Assembly: GCA_900542765.1 (NCBI GenBank)
Contig: UQOX01000005.1
Location: 1 to 64,000, forward strand
Direction of reading: 5' to 3'
From: an uncultured Porphyromonadaceae bacterium
GTDB taxonomy: Bacteria > Bacteroidota > Bacteroidia > Bacteroidales > UBA11471
Length of the DNA stretch: 64,000 nucleotides
Part shown: positions 26,502-36,017 of the stretch, one piece after another
Layout: each line of letters begins with the position of its first letter
Numbering within the stretch: position 1 is the first letter of the stretch
Program-made: the position numbers and the translations under genes
Notes under the pieces: model-generated
What the model saw: only the letters and a program-made list of their open reading frames with translations
Database searches by the model: none
What the model was told of the DNA's origin: nothing

Positions 26502-27755
26502 CTACAATACCACCTTGCGGACGGTTCCGTTCACATTGACGATATACATTCCACCGAAGGGAAGGGATATTTCCATGCGTTTCCCCGTAGAGACACTCTC
26601 CTGCACGACGACCCCGTCGAGCCGGCACACGACAATCGGTTCTCCCGGTGCCGACCCGTCGACCACAATACGCCCGCCGCTGGCATATACCTGTACGGCG
26701 GCACTCTCGACAGCCTCTACTCCCGTCGTCGACGGCAATACCGTTACCACACAAGTATCGCACAAGTTGCTGCCGTCGGTAGTCCTTGCCGTAATAATGG
26801 CCGTTCCCGGTCCTTCGCCAAAGAAGCCATATCTCCTGTTCGACCAATGAGTCATCGTTACCCACGCCACCGACTCATCACTCGATGTCCACTCGATGTT
26901 CCGCACATACGAGGCATACTGCGGCAGGAGCTCACATGTATCCGCAAAAGAGCTACCACACTCTATGGTTACGGAATCTTGTCCCAAAGAGAAATGTGTT
27001 GCCTGCTGGGCTATGTATATCACAGTACATGTCGCCGACAGGTTGCTGCCATCGGTGGTACTCAGCCTGATTACAGCCGTATCGGAACCGATAGGGCCCT
27101 CGGGGTCGAATGCATATGCCCAACCACTGGCAGATATTTGACCTGTAGTAGAACCCGATTCAAAAAAACTGATATCGAATTTTCCTTGATTTTCTACCTC
27201 ATACGACAACTGAGGATAAGAGGCATTCTCTGGTGTTATCGTCCAATTGGCATAATACTTATTCGGCATATCTCGAATAATAATAAGTGTATCGGGGTCT
27301 AGGGTGATCGATGTGATCGGTATCTCCACATAATCGGGATATACCGAATCGCGGATTGAAACAAAATTTCCCCACTCATCGGCCTGCCGATAAGCGTCGA
27401 CCGAACCCTCGGGCACATATAGAATACCATAGAAATACGATACCCCAAATATGCTTCCATCCGGGCTGCCCCGTAGATAAGCCGGTGGCTCTACGGCCAA
27501 TGAATGAATTTCCAACAACTCGGAACAAGAAGCAAAAGCATTATCGCCGATTGTTTTCACATTCTTCCCCAAGGTCAACTTTCTCAATCCACAGTCCTCG
27601 AAAGCATTATCGCCTATGCTCTCTACCCCGTCGGGCATGACGACCGAAAAAAGCCGGTCACAGGACCAAAAAGCATCACAACCAATAGATGTAGTCTTCT
27701 CGGAAATCTTCACCGATTCCAAATCTGAACACGAGCTAAAAGTATATTCATCGAT
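26502..27755 (-). pseudogene. 5'-truncated BspA-like leucine-rich repeat / Ig-like surface protein
   Basis: About 417 residues of a secreted protein without a start. From the 5' side: treponema-type (BspA) leucine-rich repeats beginning mid-repeat (IDEYTFSSCSDLES, then TTSIGCDAFWSC, ESIGDNAFEDC, KTIGDNAFASC); then two Ig-like (BIG2-type) domains ending in near-copies STTDGSNLSATCTV and RTTDGSNLCDTCVV; then a C-terminal sorting-like tail (IVVDGSAPGEPIVVCRLDGVVV ... MYIVNVNG). There is no signal peptide. The first usable codon is a TTG at 27722 inside a repeat, and the frame upstream has no ATG before a stop at 27825. Repeats and signal peptide were probably lost by a rearrangement. An intact ORF starting at TTG cannot be excluded. 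Confidence 0.65.
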
Positions 27756-27766
27756 AAAATTTTTTA

Positions 27767-27940
27767 CACAAAAAACAGGGCGACCACAACCGGCCGCCCA
27801 TAAATGGACAGGAGTTACCCGCTTTTATCCGGTACACACCATCTGCCCATTTGTGATAAAAGGCTCACCGTCGATGACAAGTTCGGGTAGTACTCCGAGG
27901 CGTTATGCACACCGAGTTATGGGCGATATTTCGAGGAGCC
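27767..27940 (-). other. Unexplained terminated element upstream of the truncated BspA gene
   Basis: This holds most of the >300-bp gene-free stretch before the leu leader. On the minus strand a hairpin (8 bp with one G-U, 27778-27785 with 27792-27799) is followed by TGTTTTTTG, a good intrinsic terminator just ahead of the BspA remnant. Further upstream GGCTC/GAGCC ends (27936-27940 with 27862-27866) could close a fold. It looks like the 3' end of a lost gene or a small structured RNA. I find no promoter for it. Confidence 0.4.
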
Positions 27941-28018
27941 TTTCTTTATGATTTGACATTTTATGGTTTATAAAAATTGACAATTCGTAAAACAACCTGC
28001 AAAAAATATTGCATTCTA

Positions 28019-28049
28019 TTTGCAGAATCAAAAATTATAGCTACATTTG
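28019..28049 (+). promoter_or_regulatory. Promoter of the leucine operon
   Basis: TTTG (28019-28022), 19-nt spacer, TACATTTG (28042-28049), a complete consensus match. It predicts a start near 28056 and a leader of about 195 nt before leuA. A 7-bp hairpin (28054-28060 with 28068-28074) lies at the very 5' end of the RNA. Confidence 0.85.
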
Positions 28050-28078
28050 CAGCCGAAATAACAAATCTATTTCGACAG

Positions 28079-28156
28079 ATGCAAAACTTCCGACTTCACG
28101 ACCTACGAATTATTATTCTACCGAAGAGTTCGATGGACGGTGAGCCGGTGCGCTAA
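28079..28156 (+). CDS. Branched-chain amino acid leader peptide
   Basis: A 25-codon ORF (ATG 28079, TAA 28154) between the leu promoter and an intrinsic terminator. After Met-Gln-Asn-Phe-Arg it reads Leu-His-Asp-Leu-Arg-Ile-Ile-Ile-Leu-Pro. So codons 6-14 hold three Leu (CTT, CTA, CTA) and three consecutive Ile (all ATT); one Val (GTG) comes near the end. CTA and ATT are uncommon in the GC-rich structural genes here, where CTC/CTG and ATC dominate. This is the design of leu/ilv attenuation peptides: scarcity of charged Leu or Ile tRNA would stall the ribosome. Translation is inferred, not shown. Confidence 0.75.
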   Translation: MQNFRLHDLRIIILPKSSMDGEPVR

Positions 28157-28221
28157 AATGAAGAAATGATACCGATATACAAACCTTTCTCACACGTCCC
28201 TGTGCAGAAAGGTTTTTTTTT
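28135..28221 (+). promoter_or_regulatory. Transcription attenuator of the leucine operon
   Basis: The terminator pairs 28181-28190 with 28206-28215 (10 bp), plus a smaller inner stem, followed by nine T (28213-28221). A competing antiterminator is visible: GGACGGTGAG (28135-28144) pairs with CTCAC-A-CGTCC (28189-28199), 10 bp with one bulged A, invading the tip and loop of the terminator. A ribosome stalled on the Leu/Ile codons (28103-28120) would leave 28135-28144 free; one that reaches the stop at 28154 would cover it and allow termination. Confidence 0.7.
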
Positions 28222-28250
28222 GAGAAGAAACGAAAAAACGTCATATTACC

Positions 28251-29747
28251 ATGTCAGAAAAGTTATACATTTTCGATACAACCCTGCGCGACGGTGAACA
28301 AGTGCCGGGTTGTCAGCTCAACACCGTAGAGAAAATAGAGGTGGCCAAGGCCCTCGAAGCATTGGGCGTAGACATTATCGAGGCAGGATTTCCTGTGTCG
28401 AGCCCGGGCGACTTCAACTCGGTCGTCACCATCTCCAAGGCGGTAACATGGCCCACCATCTGTGCCCTGACCCGCGCCAACGAAAACGACATAAAGGTGG
28501 CCGCCGAGGCTTTGCAGTATGCCAAGCACAAACGCATACACACAGGCATCGGCACGTCGGACTACCACATCAAATACAAATTCAACTCCACCCGCGAAGA
28601 GATTATCGAGCGCGCCGTCGCCGCGGTGAAATATGCCAAGAAATATGTCGAAGACGTGGAATTCTACGCCGAAGATGCCGGCCGCACCGACAACGAATAT
28701 CTGGCGCGCGTCATCGAGGCTGTCATCAAGGCCGGTGCCACGGTGGTGAACATTCCCGACACGACGGGCTACTGCCTGCCCGAGGAGTTCGGCCGTAAGA
28801 TACGTTTCCTCAAAGAGAATGTCAAGGGCATCGACAAGGCCATCATCGCCACCCACTGCCACAACGACTTGGGCATGGCCACGGCCAACACCATATCGGG
28901 CATTCTCAACGGCGCCCGTCAGGCCGAGGTGACCATCAACGGCATCGGTGAACGCGCCGGCAACACTTCGCTCGAAGAGGTGGCCATGATTTTCAAGAGC
29001 CACAAGGAGCTGGACGTCGAAACCAACATCAACACACAAAAGATTTACAGCACCAGCCGGCTGGTATCGAGCCTCATGAGCATGCCGGTGCAACCCAACA
29101 AGGCCATCGTGGGACGCAACGCCTTTGCCCACTCTTCGGGCATACACCAGGACGGCGTGCTCAAAAACCGCGAGAACTACGAAATCATCGACCCGCGCGA
29201 CGTGGGTATCGACGAGAACTCGATTGTGCTCACCGCCCGCAGCGGCCGCGCCGCCCTGAAACACCGCCTGCACATCTTGGGCGTGGAACTCGACAAGGAG
29301 GGGCTCGACAAGGCTTATGAGGATTTCCTGAAACTGGCCGACCGCAAAAAAGACCTGAACGACGACGACCTGCTCATGCTTGTCGGCAAAGCCCGTTCGG
29401 AGAATGCCCGCATCACGCTCGACTACCTGCAAGTGACGTCGGGCGTCGGAGTGCGTTCGGTGGCCAGCGTGGGGCTGCGCATCGCCGGAGAACACTTCGA
29501 GGCGGCAGCCACCGGAAACGGCCCGGTCGATGCGGCCATCAAAGCCGTGAAACAAATCATTCACCGGCAAATGACGATTCAGGAATTCCTTATTCAGGCT
29601 ATCACCAAAGGCAGCGACGACGTGGGCAAGGTGCACATGGCCGTAGCTTATGACGGCGTGCACTACAACGGGTTCGCGGCCAACACCGACATCATCGCGG
29701 CCTCGGTCGAAGCCTTTATCGACGCCATCAACAAATTTGTACATTAA
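28251..29747 (+). CDS. leuA: 2-isopropylmalate synthase
   Basis: Condenses acetyl-CoA with 2-oxoisovalerate, the first committed step of leucine synthesis. 498 residues. The TIM barrel begins [15 protein letters not shown] (metal Asp and catalytic Arg), the metal motif HxH is in [15 protein letters not shown], and GAGN-like [13 protein letters not shown] follows. The C-terminal ~120 residues ([30 protein letters not shown]) form the LeuA allosteric domain that binds leucine. It is the first structural gene after the attenuator and is followed by leuC after 27 nt. Confidence 0.95.
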   Translation: MSEKLYIFDTTLRDGEQVPGCQLNTVEKIEVAKALEALGVDIIEAGFPVSSPGDFNSVVTISKAVTWPTICALTRANENDIKVAAEALQYAKHKRIHTGIGTSDYHIKYKFNSTREEIIERAVAAVKYAKKYVEDVEFYAEDAGRTDNEYLARVIEAVIKAGATVVNIPDTTGYCLPEEFGRKIRFLKENVKGIDKAIIATHCHNDLGMATANTISGILNGARQAEVTINGIGERAGNTSLEEVAMIFKSHKELDVETNINTQKIYSTSRLVSSLMSMPVQPNKAIVGRNAFAHSSGIHQDGVLKNRENYEIIDPRDVGIDENSIVLTARSGRAALKHRLHILGVELDKEGLDKAYEDFLKLADRKKDLNDDDLLMLVGKARSENARITLDYLQVTSGVGVRSVASVGLRIAGEHFEAAATGNGPVDAAIKAVKQIIHRQMTIQEFLIQAITKGSDDVGKVHMAVAYDGVHYNGFAANTDIIAASVEAFIDAINKFVH

Positions 29748-29774
29748 TCCGACTTCAAAAAAACATCATACGCT

Positions 29775-31169
29775 ATGAACACACTTTTCGACAAAATATG
29801 GGACGCCCACGTCGTACAGAAAATCGAAGACGGGCCGACCCAACTCTATATCGACCGGCTCTATTGCCATGAAGTAACCAGCCCGCAGGCTTTCGACGGG
29901 CTGCGGGCGCGGGGGCTGAAATGTTTCCGCCCCGGGCAGATATTCTGCATGCCCGACCACAACACGCCCACCCACGACCAGGACAAGCCCATCGAAGACC
30001 CGGTTTCCCGCAAGCAGGTCGATACGCTGGCCCGCAACGCCGAGGAGTTCGGCCTCACCCACTTCGGCATGCTCACCCCCCGGAACGGCATCATACATGT
30101 CGTCGGTCCCGAACGCGGGCTCACCCTCCCGGGCATGACCATCGTGTGCGGCGACTCACACACCTCGACCCACGGGGCAATGGGTGCCATCGCATTCGGC
30201 ATCGGCACCAGCGAAGTCGAAATGGTACTGGCCACACAGTGTATCCTGCAATCGCGCCCCAAGACCATGCGCATCACCATCGACGGCACTTTGGGCAAAG
30301 GCGTCACGGCCAAGGACATGGCGCTGTACCTGATGTCGAAAATCACCACCAGCGGTGCGACGGGCTACTTTATCGAATATGCCGGTGAAGCCGTGCGCAA
30401 CCTCTCGATGGAGGGGCGCCTCACCTTGTGCAACCTGAGTATCGAAATGGGCGCCCGGGGCGGCATGATAGCTCCCGACGAGACCACCTTCGCCTATATC
30501 AAGGGTCGCGAATATGCCCCGCAGGGCGAGGCTTGGGACAAGGCGGTCGCCTACTGGAAAACGCTCAAAAGCGATGACGATGCGACGTTCGACAAAGAGC
30601 TGCGCTACGCCGCCGCCGACATCGAGCCCATGATTACCTACGGCACCAATCCCGGCATGGGGACAGCCATCACCGCCCATATACCCACCACCGAAGGCAT
30701 GAGCGAGGTAGAAAAAAGTTCGTTCGAGAAATCGATGCAATATATGGGCTTCGAACCGGGTGAACCGCTGCTCGGGAAAAAAGTCGACTATGTATTCCTC
30801 GGTGCCTGCACCAACGGCCGCATCGAAGACTTCCGCGCCTTCGCCTCGCTGGTCAAAGGCCGGAAAAAGGCCGACCACATCGTGGCTTGGCTGGTACCCG
30901 GCTCGTGGCTGGTCGACGCGCAGATACGCGAAGAGGGTATCGACAAGGTACTGCAAGAGGCCGGATTCGAGATACGTCAACCGGGCTGCTCGGCCTGCCT
31001 GGCCATGAACGACGACAAGGTGCCGGCCGGCAAATATGCCGTGTCGACCAGCAACCGCAACTTCGAAGGCCGCCAAGGCCCCGGCTCACGCACGCTGCTG
31101 GCCAGCCCGCTGGTAGCCGCCGCCGCTGCCGTAACCGGCGTAATCACCGACCCCAGAACGTTGATGTAA
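29775..31169 (+). CDS. leuC: 3-isopropylmalate dehydratase large subunit
   Basis: Aconitase-family subunit that isomerises 2- to 3-isopropylmalate with a 4Fe-4S cluster. 464 residues. Signatures: [32 protein letters not shown] (first cluster Cys region), [17 protein letters not shown] and [18 protein letters not shown] (cluster Cys residues), [19 protein letters not shown]. It works with LeuD, encoded 19 nt downstream. In this operon the pair could also process citramalate if the second synthase makes it. Confidence 0.95.
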   Translation: MNTLFDKIWDAHVVQKIEDGPTQLYIDRLYCHEVTSPQAFDGLRARGLKCFRPGQIFCMPDHNTPTHDQDKPIEDPVSRKQVDTLARNAEEFGLTHFGMLTPRNGIIHVVGPERGLTLPGMTIVCGDSHTSTHGAMGAIAFGIGTSEVEMVLATQCILQSRPKTMRITIDGTLGKGVTAKDMALYLMSKITTSGATGYFIEYAGEAVRNLSMEGRLTLCNLSIEMGARGGMIAPDETTFAYIKGREYAPQGEAWDKAVAYWKTLKSDDDATFDKELRYAAADIEPMITYGTNPGMGTAITAHIPTTEGMSEVEKSSFEKSMQYMGFEPGEPLLGKKVDYVFLGACTNGRIEDFRAFASLVKGRKKADHIVAWLVPGSWLVDAQIREEGIDKVLQEAGFEIRQPGCSACLAMNDDKVPAGKYAVSTSNRNFEGRQGPGSRTLLASPLVAAAAAVTGVITDPRTLM

Positions 31170-31188
31170 ACAACAAAAGCAAACGACT

Positions 31189-31782
31189 ATGAAACAGAAA
31201 TTCGATATACTGACAAGTACCTGCGTACCCCTCCCCCTCGAAAACGTAGATACCGACCAAATCATTCCGGCCCGTTTTCTCAAAGCAACCACCCGAGAAG
31301 GATTCGGGGAGAATCTTTTCCGGGACTGGCGTTACAATCCCGACGGTTCGGTCAATAAAAATTTCGTACTCAACAACCCCACATACGGCGGAGAGATATT
31401 GGTCGCCGGGAAAAACTTCGGGTCAGGGTCGAGCCGCGAACATGCGGCCTGGGCCATTGCCGATTACGGGTTCCGCGTCGTGGTTTCGAGCTTCTTTGCC
31501 GACATACACAAGAACAACGAACTCAACAACTTCGTATTGCCTGTCGTGGTGAGTGAGCCGTTCCTGAAAGAGTTGTTCGACTCGATTTTCGCCAACCCGA
31601 AAACCGAAGTCGAAGTGAACCTGCCCGCTCAGACCATCACCAACAAAACCACGGGACGGAGCGAACATTTTGAAATCAACGCCTACAAGAAACACTGCCT
31701 CATGAACGGTCTCGACGACATCGACTACCTGTTGAGCCAAAAAGCCGAGACCGAATCATGGGAACAGAACCACAACCATTGA
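31189..31782 (+). CDS. leuD: 3-isopropylmalate dehydratase small subunit
   Basis: Swivelling domain partner of LeuC. 197 residues. Signatures: [14 protein letters not shown] near the N-terminus and [23 protein letters not shown] (substrate-binding GSSREHA loop), then [22 protein letters not shown]. The next gene, a second LeuA-like synthase, starts 4 nt after its stop. Confidence 0.95.
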   Translation: MKQKFDILTSTCVPLPLENVDTDQIIPARFLKATTREGFGENLFRDWRYNPDGSVNKNFVLNNPTYGGEILVAGKNFGSGSSREHAAWAIADYGFRVVVSSFFADIHKNNELNNFVLPVVVSEPFLKELFDSIFANPKTEVEVNLPAQTITNKTTGRSEHFEINAYKKHCLMNGLDDIDYLLSQKAETESWEQNHNH

Positions 31783-31786
31783 TTCC

Positions 31787-33304
31787 ATGCGTATAGAGAT
31801 ATTGGATACCACCCTGCGCGACGGCGAGCAGACATCGGGGGTCTCGTTTGCCCCGCAGGAGAAACTGAGTATCGCCCGCCTGCTGCTCTCGGAGTTGCAC
31901 GTCGACCGCATAGAGATAGCGTCGGCACGCGTATCAGAGGGAGAATTCCAGTCGGTGAAACAGGTATGCGCATGGGCCAACAAGCAGGATTTTCTCAACC
32001 GCGTCGAAATCCTCGGATTCATCGACAAGGGCATATCGATACGCTGGGTCAAAGAGGCCGGAGGGAAGATCATCAACCTGCTGTGCAAAGGCTCGCTGCG
32101 CCACTGCCGGGAACAATTGAAAAAAAGCCCCGAAGAACACATCGCCGACATCATGGCCGAAATCGCCTTGGCTCGGGAAAACGGCATGCAGGTAAACATC
32201 TACCTCGAAGACTGGTCGAACGGCATGATACACTCGCCCGAGTATGTCTACCAACTTATGGACGCCCTGCACGGCGAAGAGATAGAGCACTTCATGCTGC
32301 CCGACACGCTGGGCATTCTCAACCCCTACCAGTGTTTCGAGTTCTGCACGACCATGCTGGAACGCTACCCCGGCTGCCGCTTCGACTTCCACGGGCACAA
32401 CGACTACGACCTGGCCATCGCCAACGTCTACTCGGCCGTGAAAGCCGGCATACAGGGCGTACACTGCACCATCAACGGGCTGGGTGAACGCGCCGGCAAT
32501 GCTCCGCTTTCGAGTGTGCTGGCGGTCCTGCACGACCAGCTGAAATGCCAAACGGGCATCGACGAGCGGAAAATAAACCAGGTAAGCCGCGTGGTCGAGT
32601 CATACTCCGGCGTGCGCATTCCCGCCAACAAACCGGTCATCGGAGAGTATGTCTTCACCCAATGCGCCGGCGTACATGCCGACGGCGACAGCAAGAGCAA
32701 CCTCTACTACAACGACCTGCTGCCCGAACGCTTCGGCCGCACCCGGGAATATGCCCTGGGAAAAACCTCGGGAAAGGCCAACATTCAGAAAAACCTCGAA
32801 GCGCTGGGCATCGAACTCGATGAGGAATCGATGCGCAAAGTCACCGACCGCATCATCGCCCTCGGCGACAAAAAAGAACAAGTCACGCAAGACGACCTGC
32901 CCTATATCATCTCCGACGTTCTGAAACACAACATCGAAGACCAGAAAATCAGGCTGCTCAATTATTCGCTGGCGTTGGCACAAGGGCTGCACCCGGTAGC
33001 CGTGGTGAAGATAGAGATACACGGCAAACAGTATGAACAGACGGCAACGGGCGATGGCCAGTACGACGCCTTCGTAAAGGCCGTGCGCATCATCTACAAG
33101 CAACAGCTGGGACGCGAATTCCCGATGCTCACCAACTACACGGTCGACATTCCCCCGGGAGGCCGTACCGACGCTTTCGTGCAAACCGTCATCACCTGGA
33201 ACTACCACGACCACACGTTCAAGACCCGCGGCCTCGACGCCGACCAAACCGAAGCGGCCATACAGGCCACGGTGAAAATGCTGAACCAAATCGAAGAAAT
33301 GTAA
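31787..33304 (+). CDS. LeuA-family synthase, probably citramalate or second isopropylmalate synthase
   Basis: 505 residues of the DRE-TIM acyltransferase family: [17 protein letters not shown] at the N-terminus, [14 protein letters not shown] (metal HxH) and [14 protein letters not shown]. The last part ([37 protein letters not shown]) is a LeuA-type regulatory domain. It is clearly distinct from the LeuA encoded first in the operon. Its setting with leuC, leuD and leuB, which also carry pyruvate-derived citramalate to 2-oxobutyrate, and the Ile codons in the leader favour (R)-citramalate synthase feeding isoleucine. Sequence alone cannot exclude a second isopropylmalate or homocitrate-type synthase. 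Confidence 0.8.
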   Translation: MRIEILDTTLRDGEQTSGVSFAPQEKLSIARLLLSELHVDRIEIASARVSEGEFQSVKQVCAWANKQDFLNRVEILGFIDKGISIRWVKEAGGKIINLLCKGSLRHCREQLKKSPEEHIADIMAEIALARENGMQVNIYLEDWSNGMIHSPEYVYQLMDALHGEEIEHFMLPDTLGILNPYQCFEFCTTMLERYPGCRFDFHGHNDYDLAIANVYSAVKAGIQGVHCTINGLGERAGNAPLSSVLAVLHDQLKCQTGIDERKINQVSRVVESYSGVRIPANKPVIGEYVFTQCAGVHADGDSKSNLYYNDLLPERFGRTREYALGKTSGKANIQKNLEALGIELDEESMRKVTDRIIALGDKKEQVTQDDLPYIISDVLKHNIEDQKIRLLNYSLALAQGLHPVAVVKIEIHGKQYEQTATGDGQYDAFVKAVRIIYKQQLGREFPMLTNYTVDIPPGGRTDAFVQTVITWNYHDHTFKTRGLDADQTEAAIQATVKMLNQIEEM

Positions 33305-33329
33305 CAATCATCAAAAAAAACATCTGCAT

Positions 33330-34403
33330 ATGAAATTGAAAATCGCTGTACTGCCGGGCGACGGCATCGGACCCGAAATCGTGGGACAAGCCCTGCAAGT
33401 CACCGAAGCCGTGTGCAAACGCTTCGGCCATGAACTTTCACACCAACACGCCTGGGTAGGAGCCTGCGCCATCGACCGTTGCGGGAATCCCTACCCCGAA
33501 GAGACTCACAAACTGTGTATGGAATCCGACGCGGTATTGTTCGGTGCCATCGGCGACCCCAAGTACGACAACAACCCCTCGGCCAAAGTACGTCCCGAGC
33601 AAGGGTTGCTGGGCATGCGCAAGCAACTGGGGCTCTATGCCAACATACGCCCCGTCACCACCTTCGCTTCGCTCCTGCACAAGTCACCCCTGCGTCGCGA
33701 CATCGTAGAAGGCACCGACCTCATGTGCATACGCGAACTCACCGGCGGCATCTACTTCGGTCGCCCGCAAGGACGCAGCGAAGACGGGAACGTGGCCTAC
33801 GATACCTGCGTGTATAGCCGCGAAGAGGTGGAGCGTATCGTGCGCCTCGCCTACAAATATGCCCGCCAACGCCGGCAGAAAGTAACGGTGGTCGACAAAG
33901 CCAACGTGCTCTGCACCTCGCGTCTGTGGCGCGAAGTGGCCCAGGCAATCGCCCGTGAAAACGCCGACATCACGACCGAATACATGTTTGTCGACAATGC
34001 GGCCATGCAGCTCGTGCAGTTCCCGAGCCGTTTCGACGTCATCGTGACCGAAAACATGTTCGGCGACATTCTCACCGACGAAGCCTCGGTCATCACCGGT
34101 TCGCTGGGCATGCTCCCCTCGGCCTCGATAGGCATACACACCTCGGTATTCGAGCCGATACACGGCTCCTACCCCCAAGCCGCCGGCAAGGACATAGCCA
34201 ACCCCGTGGCCACGATACTCTCGGCCGCACTGATGTTTGAATATGCTTTCGGCCTCATGGAAGAAGGTGCCGCCATACGCCGTGCCGTAGCCGCTTCGCT
34301 CGAAGCCGGAGTCGTCACCGAAGACATCTGCGGCGACGGGAAAGCCTACAAATGTTCCGAAGTGGGCCGGTGGATTACCGACTACATCGCCCAAGGGAAA
34401 TAA
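33330..34403 (+). CDS. leuB: 3-isopropylmalate dehydrogenase
   Basis: NAD-dependent oxidative decarboxylase giving 2-oxoisocaproate. 357 residues. Signatures: [61 protein letters not shown], the metal-binding [24 protein letters not shown], and [20 protein letters not shown] (NAD site). Last gene of the leu operon; a strong terminator follows 21 nt after the stop. Confidence 0.96.
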   Translation: MKLKIAVLPGDGIGPEIVGQALQVTEAVCKRFGHELSHQHAWVGACAIDRCGNPYPEETHKLCMESDAVLFGAIGDPKYDNNPSAKVRPEQGLLGMRKQLGLYANIRPVTTFASLLHKSPLRRDIVEGTDLMCIRELTGGIYFGRPQGRSEDGNVAYDTCVYSREEVERIVRLAYKYARQRRQKVTVVDKANVLCTSRLWREVAQAIARENADITTEYMFVDNAAMQLVQFPSRFDVIVTENMFGDILTDEASVITGSLGMLPSASIGIHTSVFEPIHGSYPQAAGKDIANPVATILSAALMFEYAFGLMEEGAAIRRAVAASLEAGVVTEDICGDGKAYKCSEVGRWITDYIAQGK

Positions 34404-34424
34404 AGAATCTCTCCCCCACCGACA

Positions 34425-34460
34425 AAAGGCCCTGCACGGTACATACCGTGCAGGGCCTTT
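34425..34460. terminator. Terminator after leuB
   Basis: A perfect 16-bp stem (34425-34440 with 34445-34460) with a 4-nt loop and A/T flanks on each side. It also serves the convergent OmpA-like gene. Confidence 0.85.
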
Positions 34461-34534
34461 GCCTTATCCGCTACCGGCCGTGTGATTGGCAGTGCGCAAC
34501 CGGAAAACGAAAAAGGTCCAATCAGAACTGGATT

Positions 34535-35725
34535 TTACTTGGTCGAGAAAAGCACGATGCGATTCCAACTGTTATCCTGCGGATAGGGTTGGCTGGTGCT
34601 GCCACCGGCCACCATCTCGATGCGACCGGCCGGTATGTTGTACTGCTTGATGAGTGTGTCCATCACCGCCTGTGCCCGTTTCTGACTCAACTGCTTGTTG
34701 TAGGCCGGCGTACCGGTTTTCTCATCGGCATAGCCGGTAACGACCAAGGTGCAGCTCTTATTTGCCTTCATGTACTGAGCCACGTTGTAGATGTTGACCA
34801 TCTCGACAGGAGCTATCTCGGCACTGTTGATGGAGAAACGCACCACCGACATAAGTTTTCCCTGGCATTTGGGCGTGGTGTCGACGGGTGCGGGGGCCGT
34901 TTTATAAACGACGACTTTCTCGGGAGGAGGCAAGGGACGACTCTCACAATCTTCGAGTTCCTCGCGCAAATCATTGATGCGCTGGTTCATGGCCGAGACA
35001 AGAGCCTGCTCGGCATAGGGATTGTAAGAGTTGAAACGCTCTTTTCCGAATTTCACGGTGATACCGGCAACTGCCGAAACAATCGTCTCTATGCGGCGGC
35101 TTGCCCAAAACTGCTCGGAGAAGTTATTGCCCATCATGTTGGCACGGCCCTCGATAAAGAAGTCGGCATAGTGGCAAAGGCGGAAGTTGATGTTGATACC
35201 GGCCGACACGGGGAAGAGGTAGGTATCACGCCCGGCCATGTCGTTTTTGAACGTATACATGGCACCCACACCGGCAAAAGGTCTGAACGACACGATACGC
35301 ATGGGGTCGTAACCGCCGAGAGCATTGGTGAGGTCCCACATCAAGTCGCCATAAAGAGCCACATAACGGGCACCTTGCGGTTCACCTACACGGGGCCACA
35401 TTTTTTTGACACTACCGCCCATGAAATCGAGACGCAGGGCAAGATAAGGGGTAATCCACTTTCCGGCTGCCACATCGAGAGCCAACGTAAATTGCTGCTT
35501 GCCGCGATGGAGCGACTTGACATAGGTCTGCGTACCGGCACCCACCGACATGAACCAGTTGCTTCTCGGCCCCTTGGCGCTGTAATACTGTGTACCGGGC
35601 AAGGGTTGAACCTCGACGATTTCTTCCTCAACGACAAGGGTTTGTGCTGTCGCACTTGTTCCTGTCCAAAACAGGAGTGCAGCGACCATTGCCCCCACCC
35701 CCCAAACATGTTTTTTTGTTTTCAT
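34535..35725 (-). CDS. OmpA-family outer membrane protein
   Basis: 396 residues with a signal peptide (AALLFWTGTSATAQ). The N-terminal two-thirds (about 60-260) is rich in aromatic and alternating strands (YLALRLDFMGGSVKKM, INFRLCHYADFFIEG), as in an 8-strand barrel. A short helical linker (MNQRINDLREELEDCESR) leads to a C-terminal OmpA/peptidoglycan-binding domain: VVRFSINSAEIAP, VVTGYADEKTGTPAYNKQLSQKRAQ and RNRIVL-like WNRIVLFS. It probably ties the outer membrane to the cell wall. It is single-cistron and divergent from the LytM gene. Confidence 0.9.
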   Translation of the reverse strand: MKTKKHVWGVGAMVAALLFWTGTSATAQTLVVEEEIVEVQPLPGTQYYSAKGPRSNWFMSVGAGTQTYVKSLHRGKQQFTLALDVAAGKWITPYLALRLDFMGGSVKKMWPRVGEPQGARYVALYGDLMWDLTNALGGYDPMRIVSFRPFAGVGAMYTFKNDMAGRDTYLFPVSAGININFRLCHYADFFIEGRANMMGNNFSEQFWASRRIETIVSAVAGITVKFGKERFNSYNPYAEQALVSAMNQRINDLREELEDCESRPLPPPEKVVVYKTAPAPVDTTPKCQGKLMSVVRFSINSAEIAPVEMVNIYNVAQYMKANKSCTLVVTGYADEKTGTPAYNKQLSQKRAQAVMDTLIKQYNIPAGRIEMVAGGSTSQPYPQDNSWNRIVLFSTK

Positions 35726-35952
35726 ACGATTGATAAAAAAAATTTACCCTTCCCGGACAAACAAAAGAGAATACCCCCTCTCCCGGGAAATGCGAAGGGG
35801 AAATCTGCATTGAAAGCAACCATATAACAGAAAGAGGGCGCATTAAGTTCGTCCGCCGGCAAAAAATAAGCCGGCAACGGCCAGCAAAGTGCGGGGAAAT
35901 CAAAACTTTTCTAAAAATAGGAAGAGAGCCGCAGGGTATCGCGAATATTTAT

Positions 35953-35960
35953 TAACTTTG
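35953..35960 (+). promoter_or_regulatory. -7 element for the LytM-dxr-rseP run
   Basis: TAACTTTG, 58 nt before the LytM-type gene. No clear -33. The 292-bp divergent region shows nothing else certain. Confidence 0.5.
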
Positions 35961-36017
35961 CAAATTAGGATAGTTTTCTTGCATATAATGCACGAACAAC
36001 ACCGCAACAGGTAACAT

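Noticed and set aside
27616..27951. 111-codon plus-strand open frame over the BspA remnant and the terminated element
   Set aside because: It has no domain, and runs across the truncated gene and a minus-strand terminator. Probably chance.
28263..29744. 493-codon open frame antisense to leuA
   Set aside because: It mirrors leuA in an opposite frame and has a His/Val/Gly-rich composition typical of shadows of GC-rich genes. No start context or domain is seen.
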